DNA of 40,211 bases from CAYZZU01 sp964483105 (lineage in GTDB: Bacteria; CG2-30-53-67): positions 1 through 40,211 of the forward strand of contig CAYZZU010000023.1 of assembly GCA_964483105.1 (NCBI GenBank). The letters run 5' to 3'. The translations under genes and the position numbers were made by a program. This document shows, piece after piece, positions 32,807-40,211 of the stretch. The notes beneath the pieces were generated by a model, which did not search any database, was not told the DNA's origin, and was given only the letters and a program-made list of their open reading frames with translations. Numbering within the stretch: position 1 is the stretch's first letter; the number at the start of each line of letters is the position of its first letter.

Positions 32807-34024
32807 TTATTCCCGGGTGATCAGTGCCAGCGATTCGATGTGGTGGGTATGGGGGAACATATCGAGGAGAAAGAGGGACCGGACGGCATACACTTCCCGG
32901 GTCAGGAGACCAAGGTCCCGGGCCAGTGTGGATGGGTTGCAGGATACATAGGCGATTCTGCCGGGTGCAGCCTGGATGAGGTTGGCAATCATTTTCGAGG
33001 AGAGTCCCGACCGGGGAGGATCGACGACCACACCATCCATGCCGGCGAGATCGAACGCGGCCGCGTTTCCGCAGGTGAATGAGACATTCGGAATCGCGGA
33101 CTTGGATGCCGAACGCCTGGCGCAGTCGATGGAAACGGGATTTTTTTCGATTCCAATCGCCTCTTCGCAGATCCGCGATAGGGGCAGGGTGATGTTCCCG
33201 CATCCGCAGTAGAGATCCGCCACACGGCCGCTTTTTTCCAGGAACCCGAGGATCTTCTGGATCAGGATTTCATTGATCTCCGGATTGGCCTGGAGAAAGA
33301 GGTCCGCGGCTCCATAAAGAGTGAGTCCCCGGACCGGAATCGGGATACGGGCGTTACCCAGAATGAAGCGCTTTCCCCGGTTTCGGACGGCGACCCCACG
33401 GACCGTTTCCCCAAGCCCCCGCCAGAGTGCGTGCGCCTCATTCCCGGAAAGGTCGACGGCCAGATGTGATTGGCCCGATACGGAAAGGAGATCCACCTTT
33501 CCATGAAGTAAAGGCCGGTCGGGGAGTTTTTCCAAGACCTCACCGACCTTTCGGAGTAGCTGATTGACCCCCGGGGAGGCGATTTCACAGTACCGGATCG
33601 GACAGAGGGTGTGGGATCGCTCTCTCAAGAGTCCGATTCTTCCGTTTTGAAGTGTAAGACGCATCCGGATCCGTCCGGCTTGTGACCCGATCTCTTCCGG
33701 TTCCGGGAGGTTTTCCAGATGACCGATCCGGCGCAACTGATCCAGAAAGATCCGCTTTTTGATATCCAGTTGGTGAGAGTAGCGGATGTGTTGGAGTCGG
33801 CAGCCTCCGCACTCCCGGAAATGGGGGCAGAAGGGATCCGTCCGGAGGGGGGAAGGCTCAAGGATCCGGAGCAGGCGGGAAAAAGCGTAGCGTCTTTTCC
33901 GCCTTACCGGGATGATCTCCACCAGGTCCCCCGGGGCCGTTCCCGGGATGAAATGGACGAAGTCGTCGATCCGGGCCACGCCGTGTCCCCCGTAGGCCAT
34001 CGATTCAACGCGGGTCCGGATCAT
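32807..34024 (-). CDS. rlmD: 23S rRNA (uracil-5-)-methyltransferase, RlmD/RumA type
   Basis: A 405-residue TrmA-family methyltransferase: TRAM domain (residues 1-60), iron-sulfur Cys set (CPHFRECGGCRLQ with a fourth Cys in CPIRYCE), SAM motif DLYCGCGNITLPLS, D-P-P-R-S-G, and the catalytic Cys362 in YVSCNPSTLARDL. It makes m5U in 23S rRNA (U1939 for RlmD). RlmC/RlmD/RlmCD subgroups cannot be separated here, so the symbol is provisional. It overlaps the upstream methyltransferase by 4 bp. Confidence 0.85.
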   Translation of the reverse strand: MIRTRVESMAYGGHGVARIDDFVHFIPGTAPGDLVEIIPVRRKRRYAFSRLLRILEPSPLRTDPFCPHFRECGGCRLQHIRYSHQLDIKKRIFLDQLRRIGHLENLPEPEEIGSQAGRIRMRLTLQNGRIGLLRERSHTLCPIRYCEIASPGVNQLLRKVGEVLEKLPDRPLLHGKVDLLSVSGQSHLAVDLSGNEAHALWRGLGETVRGVAVRNRGKRFILGNARIPIPVRGLTLYGAADLFLQANPEINEILIQKILGFLEKSGRVADLYCGCGNITLPLSRICEEAIGIEKNPVSIDCARRSASKSAIPNVSFTCGNAAAFDLAGMDGVVVDPPRSGLSSKMIANLIQAAPGRIAYVSCNPSTLARDLGLLTREVYAVRSLFLLDMFPHTHHIESLALITRE

Positions 34025-34674
34025 ACCGCATTCTCCCTGTTTTTTCGCGCCAGGACGGCCATTCCCTGTTCCGAGGGGAGGACCCGGATCGATCCGATCG
34101 GAAGAGACTCCAACCTGCGGATGATTACCCTGCGGGTCAGAGAAACCACGGCAAAGGAATAAGCCAGGAGCAGAGTTCCCCCTGGTCGGAGGACCCGGAC
34201 CATTTCTTCCGGATAGGGAGGTGCGTTCTGTATGAGAACCAGATCGAAGGTTTCTCCGGGAAAGGGTAGAGACGCCGAGTTTGAAACCAGTGCGGAGAGC
34301 CCGTGGAGGTGGTTCTCACGGATTTTCTCCCGCATCACCTGAATCATCGGTTCGGAAAGATCGGCTCCGAAGATGGAGGCCTCGGGAAAACACCTCTTGA
34401 CTTCCAGTGTGGCCAGTCCCGTGCCACAGGCCAGGTCGAGAACGAAGCCGGGAGGACTGGTCAGTGTCTCAAGCCCTGTCCGGAGCGGCCCCAGGACGAT
34501 CGACTCCTTTCCCATCTCCTTCCAGATCCGGTCATAGGCTGGAGCCATTCCGGAGAAGATCCGGTTCATCAAACGGGTGAATCCCCGTGTTTTCAGGAGA
34601 CCGGGCAGGGTGTGGGAGACCCAGATCAGATGGGTGGCCGCGCCTTTTGCGAGAAGGGATTTGAATTTTTTCAT
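34021..34674 (-). CDS. Class I SAM-dependent methyltransferase (UbiE-like)
   Basis: A 217-residue methyltransferase: motif I VLDLACGTGLATLEV (about residues 80-94), the FGADLSEPMIQVMREK motif II, the SLPFPGETFDLVL motif III and VRVLRPGGTLLLAYS. The N-terminal 60 residues (FSGMAPAYDRIWKEMG) resemble the UbiE/MenG 'VA-x-YD' region, yet conserved UbiE residues are not all present, so a small-molecule methyltransferase of unknown substrate is safest. Its 5' leader holds a perfect GTTCCC-GGAT-GGGAAC hairpin (34696-34711). Coupled to rlmD by ATGA overlap. Confidence 0.75.
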   Translation of the reverse strand: MKKFKSLLAKGAATHLIWVSHTLPGLLKTRGFTRLMNRIFSGMAPAYDRIWKEMGKESIVLGPLRTGLETLTSPPGFVLDLACGTGLATLEVKRCFPEASIFGADLSEPMIQVMREKIRENHLHGLSALVSNSASLPFPGETFDLVLIQNAPPYPEEMVRVLRPGGTLLLAYSFAVVSLTRRVIIRRLESLPIGSIRVLPSEQGMAVLARKNRENAV

Positions 34675-34766
34675 GGGAAACGCCTTCTAATCGGAGTTCC
34701 CGGATGGGAACTATTCAAAGGACAATCTACCATAAGAGGGAGTGGGACACAAAGGGCTAAAGACCA

Positions 34767-35340
34767 ACCGAATCCAGCGATAGAAATGTTCAGATCGTTT
34801 TGTTGAGGAAGCTCGTTTTGAAAAGTGTCCGGAGTGTTTTTTTTGTACCATTCAGGGAAGTCCTGACAAAACTTCAGTTGAAGGTAGGCAACACCATCCC
34901 GGACGTTTCTCTTCCTGAAATTTTGTAACTGATTGTTTTTTTTATTTTCTTTGCTCGTCCAAAGAAAACGAACCAAAAGAAAGGACACCCCTAATCACTG
35001 GATCCCGCTTACGCGGGACAACGCTTCGCTTCTCGAAAGGTTGGGGAGTTCGATAACAGGCTTCGCATGGTCGCCCCTTCGGGTCGACACGATCTCACTC
35101 TTTCTCCCGACCTTTCTGCGATGTTAGGCTGCGTGACAGGGGGGGCGCTCCCCCCGCGGGGGAGTCGGGTTTGCATATCCTGTCGATCCGGTTCATCCTG
35201 TCAAAAAGGTTGGGTTATGGAGATCGTATCACCCCTCCCGGTCTTTGGTTTCACTTTACAGGTGAATCGTATACTCACTATAAACCGTTAAACCAAGAGG
35301 GCTTTTTGTTTCGGGTGAAACTCCTATCGCTATTTTAGGG
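34767..35340 (-). mobile_element. Repeat element copy 2
   Basis: A 574-bp element inverted relative to copy 1. Termini: ACCGAATCC-AGCGATAG (34767-34783) and inverted CTATCGCT-ATTTTAGGG (35324-35340). It holds the same right-end block, the 9-bp-arm hairpin (34945-34968), the GATCCCGCTTACGCGGGA-type inverted repeat, the C/G-run hairpin and the left-end fold, without the 183-bp insert of copy 1. It fills the divergent spacer between the methyltransferase gene and ktrB. Frames are not conserved with copy 1, so it is taken as non-coding. Confidence 0.8.
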
Positions 35341-35353
35341 TCAAATTTCGATC

Positions 35354-35383
35354 TTGACGACTCCGACCCAATCAGATTATGAT
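35354..35383 (+). promoter_or_regulatory. Promoter of ktrB
   Basis: TTGACG (35354-35359), an 18-bp spacer and TATGAT (35378-35383). The -10 overlaps the in-frame ATG at 35379, so translation must start downstream, supporting ATG 35409. The -35 begins exactly 13 bp after the end of repeat copy 2. Confidence 0.6.
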
Positions 35384-35408
35384 CCCCCCGGACTGTTCTG
35401 GATGGGAA

Positions 35409-36788
35409 ATGATCACGAAACACTTGAATCGAAAAAAACGATTCCACCCCAACCTGATCCTGATCGGTAGCTTCGCCTTTGCCATCCTCTTGGGCGGGGT
35501 CCTTCTGAGTGCTCCGTTCTCCGTCAACGGTACCCCCATCTCCTTTCTGGATGCCCTGTTCACGGCTACCTCCGCGGTCTGCGTAACCGGACTGACCGTT
35601 GTCGATACTGGGAGCCGTTTCAGCCCGGCCGGGCAGGGGGTCATTCTGGTCCTGATTCAGCTTGGCGGACTCGGAATTATGACCTACAGTACGGTGGTGC
35701 TTCTGATTCTGGGAAAACGTCTCTCTTTTAAGGGGCGCGAGGTGGTGCAGGGAACGCTTTCGATTCAGGGCGGACAACGGCTTTTCCCCCTGATCCGGAA
35801 CGTGTTTATCGTGACGGTCCTGTTTGAGGGGGTGGGCTTCCTGCTGCTCTACCTTCGTTGGCGTGTCTATTTTCCGGGGAGAGAGGCCCTGGCGCAGGCC
35901 CTTTTCCATTCGATCTCCGCCTTCTGTAATGCCGGGTTCTCCCTTTTTTCCAGCAGTCTGATCGGATTCCGGAATGATCCATGGATCAATCTGATCGTTG
36001 TGATTCTGATCGTCAGCGGCGGAATCGGGTTCCTGGTGCTCCAGGAAATTCCGAAATACTTCATCACGAGGTTTGTGCATGGAAAGAGAATTCAGCTCTC
36101 CCTGCACAGCCGCACCGTTCTGATTACCACGGTCAGTCTGATCCTGGCCGGAATGGTCGGTTTCCTCTTGCTGGAGTGGAACAATACGCTCGCCGGCGCC
36201 TCGATCGGCGAGAAGGTCTTAACCGCTCTTTTCCAGTCGGTGACTCCGAGAACCGCTGGATTTAGTACAGTCGATTACCATCTCTTGACCAACGCGACTT
36301 TGCTGTTTATGCTCGTGCTGATGTTTATCGGAGCCTCCCCGGGATCCACTGGAGGAGGAATCAAGACCACCTCCTTCGCCGTGCTTCTGGCTCTGGCCTA
36401 CGCGAAATGGAAGGCCCGCGTCAAGACCTTTCTATTTCGGAGGACCATACCGGACGCCACGGTTGCCAGGACGATTTCGATTATTCTGGGCGCGCTCTTC
36501 CTGATTCTTTTTGCCACCATGATCCTGATGATCACGGAGGTGGGGTTTCTCCCGCATCCGGAGAGCCGCGGTCTCTTTCTGGAGTATCTCTTCGAGGCCT
36601 TCTCCGCTTTTGGTACTGTCGGTCTTTCGACCGGGGTGACCTCCTCCTTGTCCCCTGCTGGAAAGCTGATCATTATGATGCTGATGTTTGTGGGGCGTCT
36701 GGGTCCGATTACCATTGCCCTCGCCATCGGAGGCGAAAAGCGGGAAGAAGGGTTTACATATCCTGAAGAAAATATTATGGTGGGTTAG
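35409..36788 (+). CDS. ktrB: Potassium uptake channel subunit KtrB/TrkH family
   Basis: A 459-residue ion-conducting subunit with four M-P-M repeats. The selectivity-filter regions each contain the conserved Gly: TSAVCVTGLTVVD, ISAFCNAGFSLFS, VTPRTAGFSTVDY and FSAFGTVGLSTGV. The M2C gate region (FIGASPGSTGGGIKTTSF) is present. Length fits KtrB better than the longer TrkH. The frame opens at 35379, but the promoter position makes ATG 35409 (MITKHLNRKKRFHPN) the likely start. The regulatory subunit KtrA follows after 99 nt. Confidence 0.9.
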   Translation: MITKHLNRKKRFHPNLILIGSFAFAILLGGVLLSAPFSVNGTPISFLDALFTATSAVCVTGLTVVDTGSRFSPAGQGVILVLIQLGGLGIMTYSTVVLLILGKRLSFKGREVVQGTLSIQGGQRLFPLIRNVFIVTVLFEGVGFLLLYLRWRVYFPGREALAQALFHSISAFCNAGFSLFSSSLIGFRNDPWINLIVVILIVSGGIGFLVLQEIPKYFITRFVHGKRIQLSLHSRTVLITTVSLILAGMVGFLLLEWNNTLAGASIGEKVLTALFQSVTPRTAGFSTVDYHLLTNATLLFMLVLMFIGASPGSTGGGIKTTSFAVLLALAYAKWKARVKTFLFRRTIPDATVARTISIILGALFLILFATMILMITEVGFLPHPESRGLFLEYLFEAFSAFGTVGLSTGVTSSLSPAGKLIIMMLMFVGRLGPITIALAIGGEKREEGFTYPEENIMVG

Positions 36789-36887
36789 TCCCGCCGGGTC
36801 CGGAGGGGGAAGGGGCGTTCCGGTCAGGGGAGCCTGTTCTGTCGAATCCCGGTTCGGAAGAAATTTCCTGAAAGGAAAGGTCGGATC

Positions 36888-37544
36888 ATGAAACAGCAAT
36901 TTGTGGTGGTCGGGTTGGGGATGTTCGGAAGCCATGTGGCGAGGACCCTTTATGAAACCGGTATGGATGTGATTGTTCTGGACCGTGACAAGGAATTGGT
37001 CCAGCGCGCCCGGGAGTATTCCTCCAAGGCCATGGTGGCCGACATTACCAACAGAGAGGTCTTTCCGGCGCTGGGACTGGAACCGGACGATGTTGCGATC
37101 ATCGCAATGGGGGAGTCTTTGGAGTCGAGTATTCTGGCCACTCTTTATCTCAAGGAGCTGGGTGTGAAGCGGATTATCGCCAAGGCGAACGAGGAGGATC
37201 ATGGAAAAATTCTTTCCACCCTGGGCGCCACGGAGGTTGTTTTCCCGGAAAAAGAGATGGCGATCCGGCTTGCGCAACAGATCAGTACGAAGAATATCAT
37301 CGACTATATTCCCTTTGTCGAAGGATACAGCATCCAAGAGATGGCCCCCTCCAAAAAGATCATCGGATTAACGATCCGGGAATTGGACCTCCGGAGAAAG
37401 TTCGGTTTGCAGATCATTGCCATCAAGGATGTCATCGGGAACAAGGTGGAGTTGGTGATCGACCCGGATAAAGTGATCAAAGACAGCGAGCTCATGATCG
37501 TTCTCGGGAAGAACAGCGATCTGGAGCGGATCCGTTCTTTATAG
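36888..37544 (+). CDS. ktrA: Potassium uptake regulatory subunit KtrA (RCK protein)
   Basis: A 218-residue RCK protein: Rossmann RCK-N with GLGMFG at residues 9-14 and VIVLDRDKE as the ribose-binding acidic end (about 27-35), then RCK-C at about 140-218 (KIIGLTIRELDLRRKFGLQIIAI, ELMIVLGKN). KtrA forms an octameric ring that opens KtrB when ATP is bound; c-di-AMP binding to the RCK-C domain is known in some homologues. ATG 36888 has GAAAGGAAAGG ahead. Confidence 0.92.
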   Translation: MKQQFVVVGLGMFGSHVARTLYETGMDVIVLDRDKELVQRAREYSSKAMVADITNREVFPALGLEPDDVAIIAMGESLESSILATLYLKELGVKRIIAKANEEDHGKILSTLGATEVVFPEKEMAIRLAQQISTKNIIDYIPFVEGYSIQEMAPSKKIIGLTIRELDLRRKFGLQIIAIKDVIGNKVELVIDPDKVIKDSELMIVLGKNSDLERIRSL

Positions 37545-37574
37545 GTCAGCGTACCCTATTCGGAGAGCCCCGTG

Positions 37575-37841
37575 ATGCAGAAAAAAGACCCTTGGGAAGA
37601 GTTGGAGAAGGGGAAGGAAGAGGATTACTTCTTAAAGAAACATCGGGAATGGGTTGAGAAACGGAGAAAGGCGAAAGAAGGACAGGGACCACGGGCGGAT
37701 TCCATCCTGATCTGTCCCCGTTGCGGTGAGCCTCTCCGGGAACGCATCGTCAAGGAGTGGAAACTCCATCAATGCGAACGTTGCGGAGGGGCATGGATGG
37801 AGGAAGAGGTCCTGAAAAGAGTTTTCAGGATCCTTGCATGA
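37575..37841 (+). CDS. TFIIB-type zinc-ribbon protein
   Basis: An 88-residue protein with an acidic-basic helical N-terminus (DPWEELEKGKEEDYFLKKH) and a zinc ribbon CPRCGEPLRE...CERCGGAWMEEE at about residues 47-78, the pattern of the zf-TFIIB family. The function of this group in bacteria is unknown. ATG 37575 follows GGAGAG; a GTG three bases earlier is also possible. It ends 25 bp from the convergent pvlArgDC gene. Confidence 0.8.
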   Translation: MQKKDPWEELEKGKEEDYFLKKHREWVEKRRKAKEGQGPRADSILICPRCGEPLRERIVKEWKLHQCERCGGAWMEEEVLKRVFRILA

Positions 37842-37866
37842 CCCAGATACGGATCGGATGCCCTGA

Positions 37867-38412
37867 TCAGAGGACAAATACGGCCGCGGCGACAACCGAG
37901 GTATAAAGCCCCTTTTTAACGATCGCCGACTGGGTGATGTTGCTTGTCCGGACGATCTTCCCGCTGATTTTCCAGATCTCCCTTTTTTCATCCCAGCTTT
38001 TTTCTTCATCGAACTCAATTCCCAGTGTGGAGGCCAGCATGGATGCGGCCAGATCTTCTGCGTAATCGCCGGCCGCCCGGTCGGTCATTCCGAAAGAATG
38101 ATGTTCGCTCAGGTATCCGTACATCCTCTTATCCATCGGGACGGCGCAACCTACGGATGCCGCCAGGAGTCGACGGGGTTCATTGCTGGAGCAACGGGCC
38201 ATCACGCAGAAGACGATCTCACCGGGGCGGATCAGTTTCAACCCTTCCTTGCGTGAGATTCTTTTGCAGCCGGGGGGGAGAATACTGGAAACCGTGACCA
38301 GATTGCATTTTTCAATTCCGGCGTCCCTCAACGCCAATTCGAAGGACTGCAACTCCTCGGTATGATAGCCGACTCCGTTCGTGAAAAATATTTTTTTCGG
38401 TACCCTGTTCAT
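37867..38412 (-). CDS. Pyruvoyl-dependent arginine decarboxylase
   Basis: A 181-residue PvlArgDC, converting arginine to agmatine, the first step of one polyamine route. The self-cleavage site is VSSILPPG: chain break between S42 and S43, with S43 becoming the pyruvoyl group. TNGVGYHTEELQSFELALRDAG and the EHHSFG motif are family signatures. It is best known from archaea but found in scattered bacteria. The frame opens to 38562, but ATG 38412 with GGAGGGTGG ahead gives the right N-terminus. No agmatinase or agmatine ureohydrolase is in the window. Confidence 0.9.
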   Translation of the reverse strand: MNRVPKKIFFTNGVGYHTEELQSFELALRDAGIEKCNLVTVSSILPPGCKRISRKEGLKLIRPGEIVFCVMARCSSNEPRRLLAASVGCAVPMDKRMYGYLSEHHSFGMTDRAAGDYAEDLAASMLASTLGIEFDEEKSWDEKREIWKISGKIVRTSNITQSAIVKKGLYTSVVAAAVFVL

Positions 38413-38529
38413 TCCACCCTCCAAGGGGATGAAAACCCCGGATATTTTTATGACCCTGCGGGAAGAAAATAAAAGTTTTCCACCTTTTTCCAGGGCCGTT
38501 TCTGTCCTGATTACGCAAATCGGGAGAGG

Positions 38530-38557
38530 ACTATAGCAAATCTGAATCAAAGAGCAA
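38530..38557 (-). promoter_or_regulatory. Promoter of the arginine decarboxylase gene
   Basis: Minus strand TTGCTC (38552-38557), a 16-bp spacer and TATAGT (38530-38535) with an extended -10 TGC. The leader to ATG 38412 is about 110 nt, long enough to hold regulatory structure; a GGGG-TTTTCAT-CCCC hairpin lies next to the ribosome site. Confidence 0.5.
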
Positions 38558-38573
38558 GACAAAACAGGATCTC

Positions 38574-38876
38574 TTACTGGAGCTTTTTCCCAACCTTGGC
38601 TTCCAGAGACGCAACTTTGCCGTAAATCCTGTCGGTTTTCCCCTTTCGGTCATCAATTGTAATGGTGGTATAGACTCGCTCTGCGTTCTTGAGCACGGTC
38701 TCATGACACTGACGGATCAGATCCATAACCGGGTCCCATTCTCCTTCCAGCACCGTTCCCATCGGAGTCACCTTGTAGGCGATTCCACTTTGATCGATGA
38801 TCCGGATTACGTCGGCCAGGATGGGACTGATGCTGGCTCCGGTCCCCACGGGGATAATGGAAAGATCGACAATCAT
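38574..38876 (-). CDS. MTH1187-family thiamine-binding protein
   Basis: A 100-residue protein of the MTH1187/YkoF-like thiamine-binding family (DUF77): MIVDLSIIPVGTGASISP, IDQSGIAYKVTPMGTVLEGEW, GAERVYTTITIDDRKGKT-like segment. Homologues bind thiamine or related pyrimidines and may sense or salvage them. ATG 38876 has AAGGAG ahead; the frame opens 10 codons earlier. It lies 26 nt after mqnA and probably shares its transcript. Confidence 0.85.
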   Translation of the reverse strand: MIVDLSIIPVGTGASISPILADVIRIIDQSGIAYKVTPMGTVLEGEWDPVMDLIRQCHETVLKNAERVYTTITIDDRKGKTDRIYGKVASLEAKVGKKLQ

Positions 38877-38902
38877 GATATTTTCTCCTTGTTCCATGGG
38901 TT

Positions 38903-39718
38903 TCAAAGAAACTTCAGGAGTGGTTTCTTCGGGAGAAGCCCGAGTTCTTCCGCGTACCGGTAATATAGTGTCAATCCCCGAATTTCTTCTCCATCCAGTT
39001 CATAGGAGATTCCGTCCCAGTACCTGAGAAGATCTTCCGGGTGCAGTCCTGCAGACGGCGATACCTTGGCGATCTCCTCCAGATGTGTCCGGACGTACTC
39101 CTTGGATTCGGACAGTCTCTTCATGAGAAACTCGATTTCCCGGAAGTTACGCTCGACCGCGGCCTTTCGTACAATCCAGAGAGCGAAGACGAAGGGAAGA
39201 CCGGTGAATTGATGCCATAATACTCCGAGGTCGTAAAGAAATCCTTTTTTCTCCTTCGAGAGAAAAGTTTTCAGAGCGATATCCCCGATCATGATTTCGG
39301 CATCGGGGCGGGCTGAACCTTCGCCGCTTCCCGCCGTCGACAGAAGATAGCGGCATGTGATTTTGTAATGTTTCGCAAGCAGAATGCGGATCAGGGCGTT
39401 GGAGCTGGCCGAGGCTGAAGAGAGCAGGATGGTCTTCCCGGCGAGGTTTTCGATTGGATATCGTGAAAGCAGAAGAACGCTTTCGATCTTTTCTCTGGCG
39501 GAGATGGAAATGTTCGGTATAAGGAGATACCGGTCCGGATGAAGGCCGTATTCCAAAGAGGAGGAGGGGGCGAGATCGATTTGACCTTCGAAGAGTTTCC
39601 GGTTCAGTTCCGCGGGTTCACCCTGGAGATAGGTTACGTCCATCTCCGAAGTCAGTTTTCGGAGGGCGTAAAACAGCGGGATGCAGTTGGCGTAGGGGAT
39701 CTCTCCGATTCGGATCAT
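38903..39718 (-). CDS. mqnA: Chorismate dehydratase MqnA
   Basis: MqnA converts chorismate to 3-enolpyruvyl-benzoate, entry step of the futalosine pathway to menaquinone. The 271-residue protein has the periplasmic-binding-like fold: IGEIPYANCIPLFYAL, GEPAELNRKLFEGQIDLAPSS, LLSSASASSNALIRILLAKH, RPDAEIMIGDIALK, DLGVLWHQFTGLPFVFALW. The frame opens to 39745, but ATG 39718 has CGGAGG ahead and the family N-terminus. Other mqn genes are not in the window. Strong promoter at 39741-39770. Confidence 0.92.
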   Translation of the reverse strand: MIRIGEIPYANCIPLFYALRKLTSEMDVTYLQGEPAELNRKLFEGQIDLAPSSSLEYGLHPDRYLLIPNISISAREKIESVLLLSRYPIENLAGKTILLSSASASSNALIRILLAKHYKITCRYLLSTAGSGEGSARPDAEIMIGDIALKTFLSKEKKGFLYDLGVLWHQFTGLPFVFALWIVRKAAVERNFREIEFLMKRLSESKEYVRTHLEEIAKVSPSAGLHPEDLLRYWDGISYELDGEEIRGLTLYYRYAEELGLLPKKPLLKFL

Positions 39719-39740
39719 GAAACCTCCGGGAAACCGCCTT

Positions 39741-39770
39741 ATCATAGAAGGTTCTGGCTTGGGCTGTCAA
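39741..39770 (-). promoter_or_regulatory. Promoter of mqnA
   Basis: Minus strand TTGACA (39765-39770), an 18-bp spacer and TATGAT (39741-39746). The start of transcription would be about 16 nt ahead of ATG 39718, just enough for the ribosome site. Repeat copy 3 ends exactly 13 bp upstream of the -35 box. Confidence 0.75.
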
Positions 39771-39783
39771 GCGTTCCGTTCAG

Positions 39784-40211
39784 CCCAAATCCAGCGATAG
39801 AAATGTTCGGACCGTTTTGTTGAGGAAGCTCGTTTTGAAAAGTGTCCGGAGTGTTTTCTTTACAATCCAGGGAAGTCCTGACAAAACTTCAGTTGAAGGC
39901 AGGCAATACGATTTCGGACATTGCTCTTCCTGAAATTAGGTGACGAATTGTTTTTGTTCATTTTTTTTGCTCGATCCAAAAGAAGATGGTGTCGTAAGAA
40001 GTCTTATTTCCCCTCCCCTGGTGGGAGGGGATCAAGCCTGTTCTGAGTCCGTCGAAGAGGGGAGGGGGTGTAAGACTTTGGTTTGTCATCCTATTTCACC
40101 CTCACCCTTCTCTCTCCCATCAAGGGAGAGGGTGTTTCAGTACTTTGGATTTCCGGGCATGGTGAGCTCAGTCGAACCACACGATCTCACTCTTTCTCCC
40201 GACCTTGTCTT
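39784..40211 (-). mobile_element. Repeat element copy 3, cut by the window end
   Basis: Starts with CCCAAATCC-AGCGATAG (39784-39800), in the same orientation as copy 2, and shares its first about 180 bp with the others (the AAATGTTCGGACCGTTTTGT and AAAGTGTCCGGAGTG blocks). After about 39985 the interior is different: CCCCTCCC/GGGAGGGG (40010-40030) and CTCTCCC/GGGAGAG (40112-40130) hairpins. Near 40178 it returns to element sequence (ACACGATCTCACTCTTTCTC). The far terminus lies outside the window. It contains no gene. Confidence 0.72.

Noticed and set aside
34767..34775. A second -35 box 13 bp outside the other end of copy 2 (towards the methyltransferase gene)
   Set aside because: The hexamer at that distance is TTTGTG with no good -10, so it does not extend the 13-bp rule to both ends.
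34671..34988. Minus-strand frame of 105 codons across the left part of repeat copy 2
   Set aside because: The corresponding stretch in copy 1 is frame-shifted by one A in a poly-A run; no ribosome site.
34767..35340. Target-site duplication flanking copies 1 and 2
   Set aside because: No identical short direct repeat of 2-9 bp is convincing on both sides of either copy.

Overview
The window looks like chromosomal DNA from a Gram-negative, LPS-making bacterium, of Desulfobacterota/deltaproteobacterial or related deep-branching type. The reasons are lpxC plus a LapB-type regulator, a futalosine-pathway menaquinone gene (mqnA), a pyruvoyl-dependent arginine decarboxylase, a PATAN/DUF4388 protein, HDOD and HD-GYP signalling genes, and a DUF362-ferredoxin protein. 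The lineage call is inference. There are no rRNA, tRNA, CRISPR, phage or conjugation genes.

Layout. (1) 1-1000: the 3' half of an IS1380-type transposase gene, a dead remnant. (2) 1001-10600: one long co-directional run from a clear sigma-70 promoter: rplU, rpmA, obgE, proB, proA, nadD, rsfS, rlmH, a LapA-LapB fusion, gpmI, comF. (3) 10578-16008: a LysM envelope protein (opposite strand), then HDOD, GAF-HD-GYP, a stand-alone receiver and a DUF4388 protein, a compact signalling group. (4) 16283-21602: maeB with a strong terminator, a TusA-like protein, a DUF362-ferredoxin protein and lpxC. (5) 21609-25707: a secreted TPR/membrane protein coupled to a YidD-domain protein, repeat element copy 1, then a BON lipoprotein, mobA, tatA, acyP and a tiny basic ORF. 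(6) 25765-34674: M20 peptidase, pepF and ychF (minus), an FAH-family gene that appears leaderless, an Endonuclease Q-like PHP protein, a vapC remnant, an RlmD/RumA-type methyltransferase and a UbiE-type methyltransferase. (7) 34767-35340: repeat element copy 2. (8) 35409-39718: ktrB/ktrA potassium uptake, a zinc-ribbon protein, pvlArgDC, an MTH1187-type thiamine-binding protein and mqnA. (9) 39784-40211: repeat element copy 3, cut by the window end.

The most unusual feature is a three-copy family of non-coding elements (742 bp, 574 bp, and more than 428 bp). They share imperfect 17-bp terminal inverted repeats (consensus CCCNAANNNAGCGATAG) and have conserved outer blocks but swapped or inserted interiors. 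All lie in promoter-bearing spacers. In every copy one terminus lies exactly 13 bp upstream of a C-TTGAC -35 box (yidD, ktrB, mqnA). This suggests a non-autonomous mobile element whose insertion is guided by promoter architecture, or a conserved regulatory module; no such element is known to me by name.

How the genes connect. LapAB (in the housekeeping run) and LpxC (about 12.5 kb away) belong to the same LPS-control circuit. TatA and MobA both serve export and maturation of molybdoenzymes. KtrA gates KtrB. ProB/ProA form one pathway. YidD, the TPR protein, LysM and BON proteins are envelope functions.
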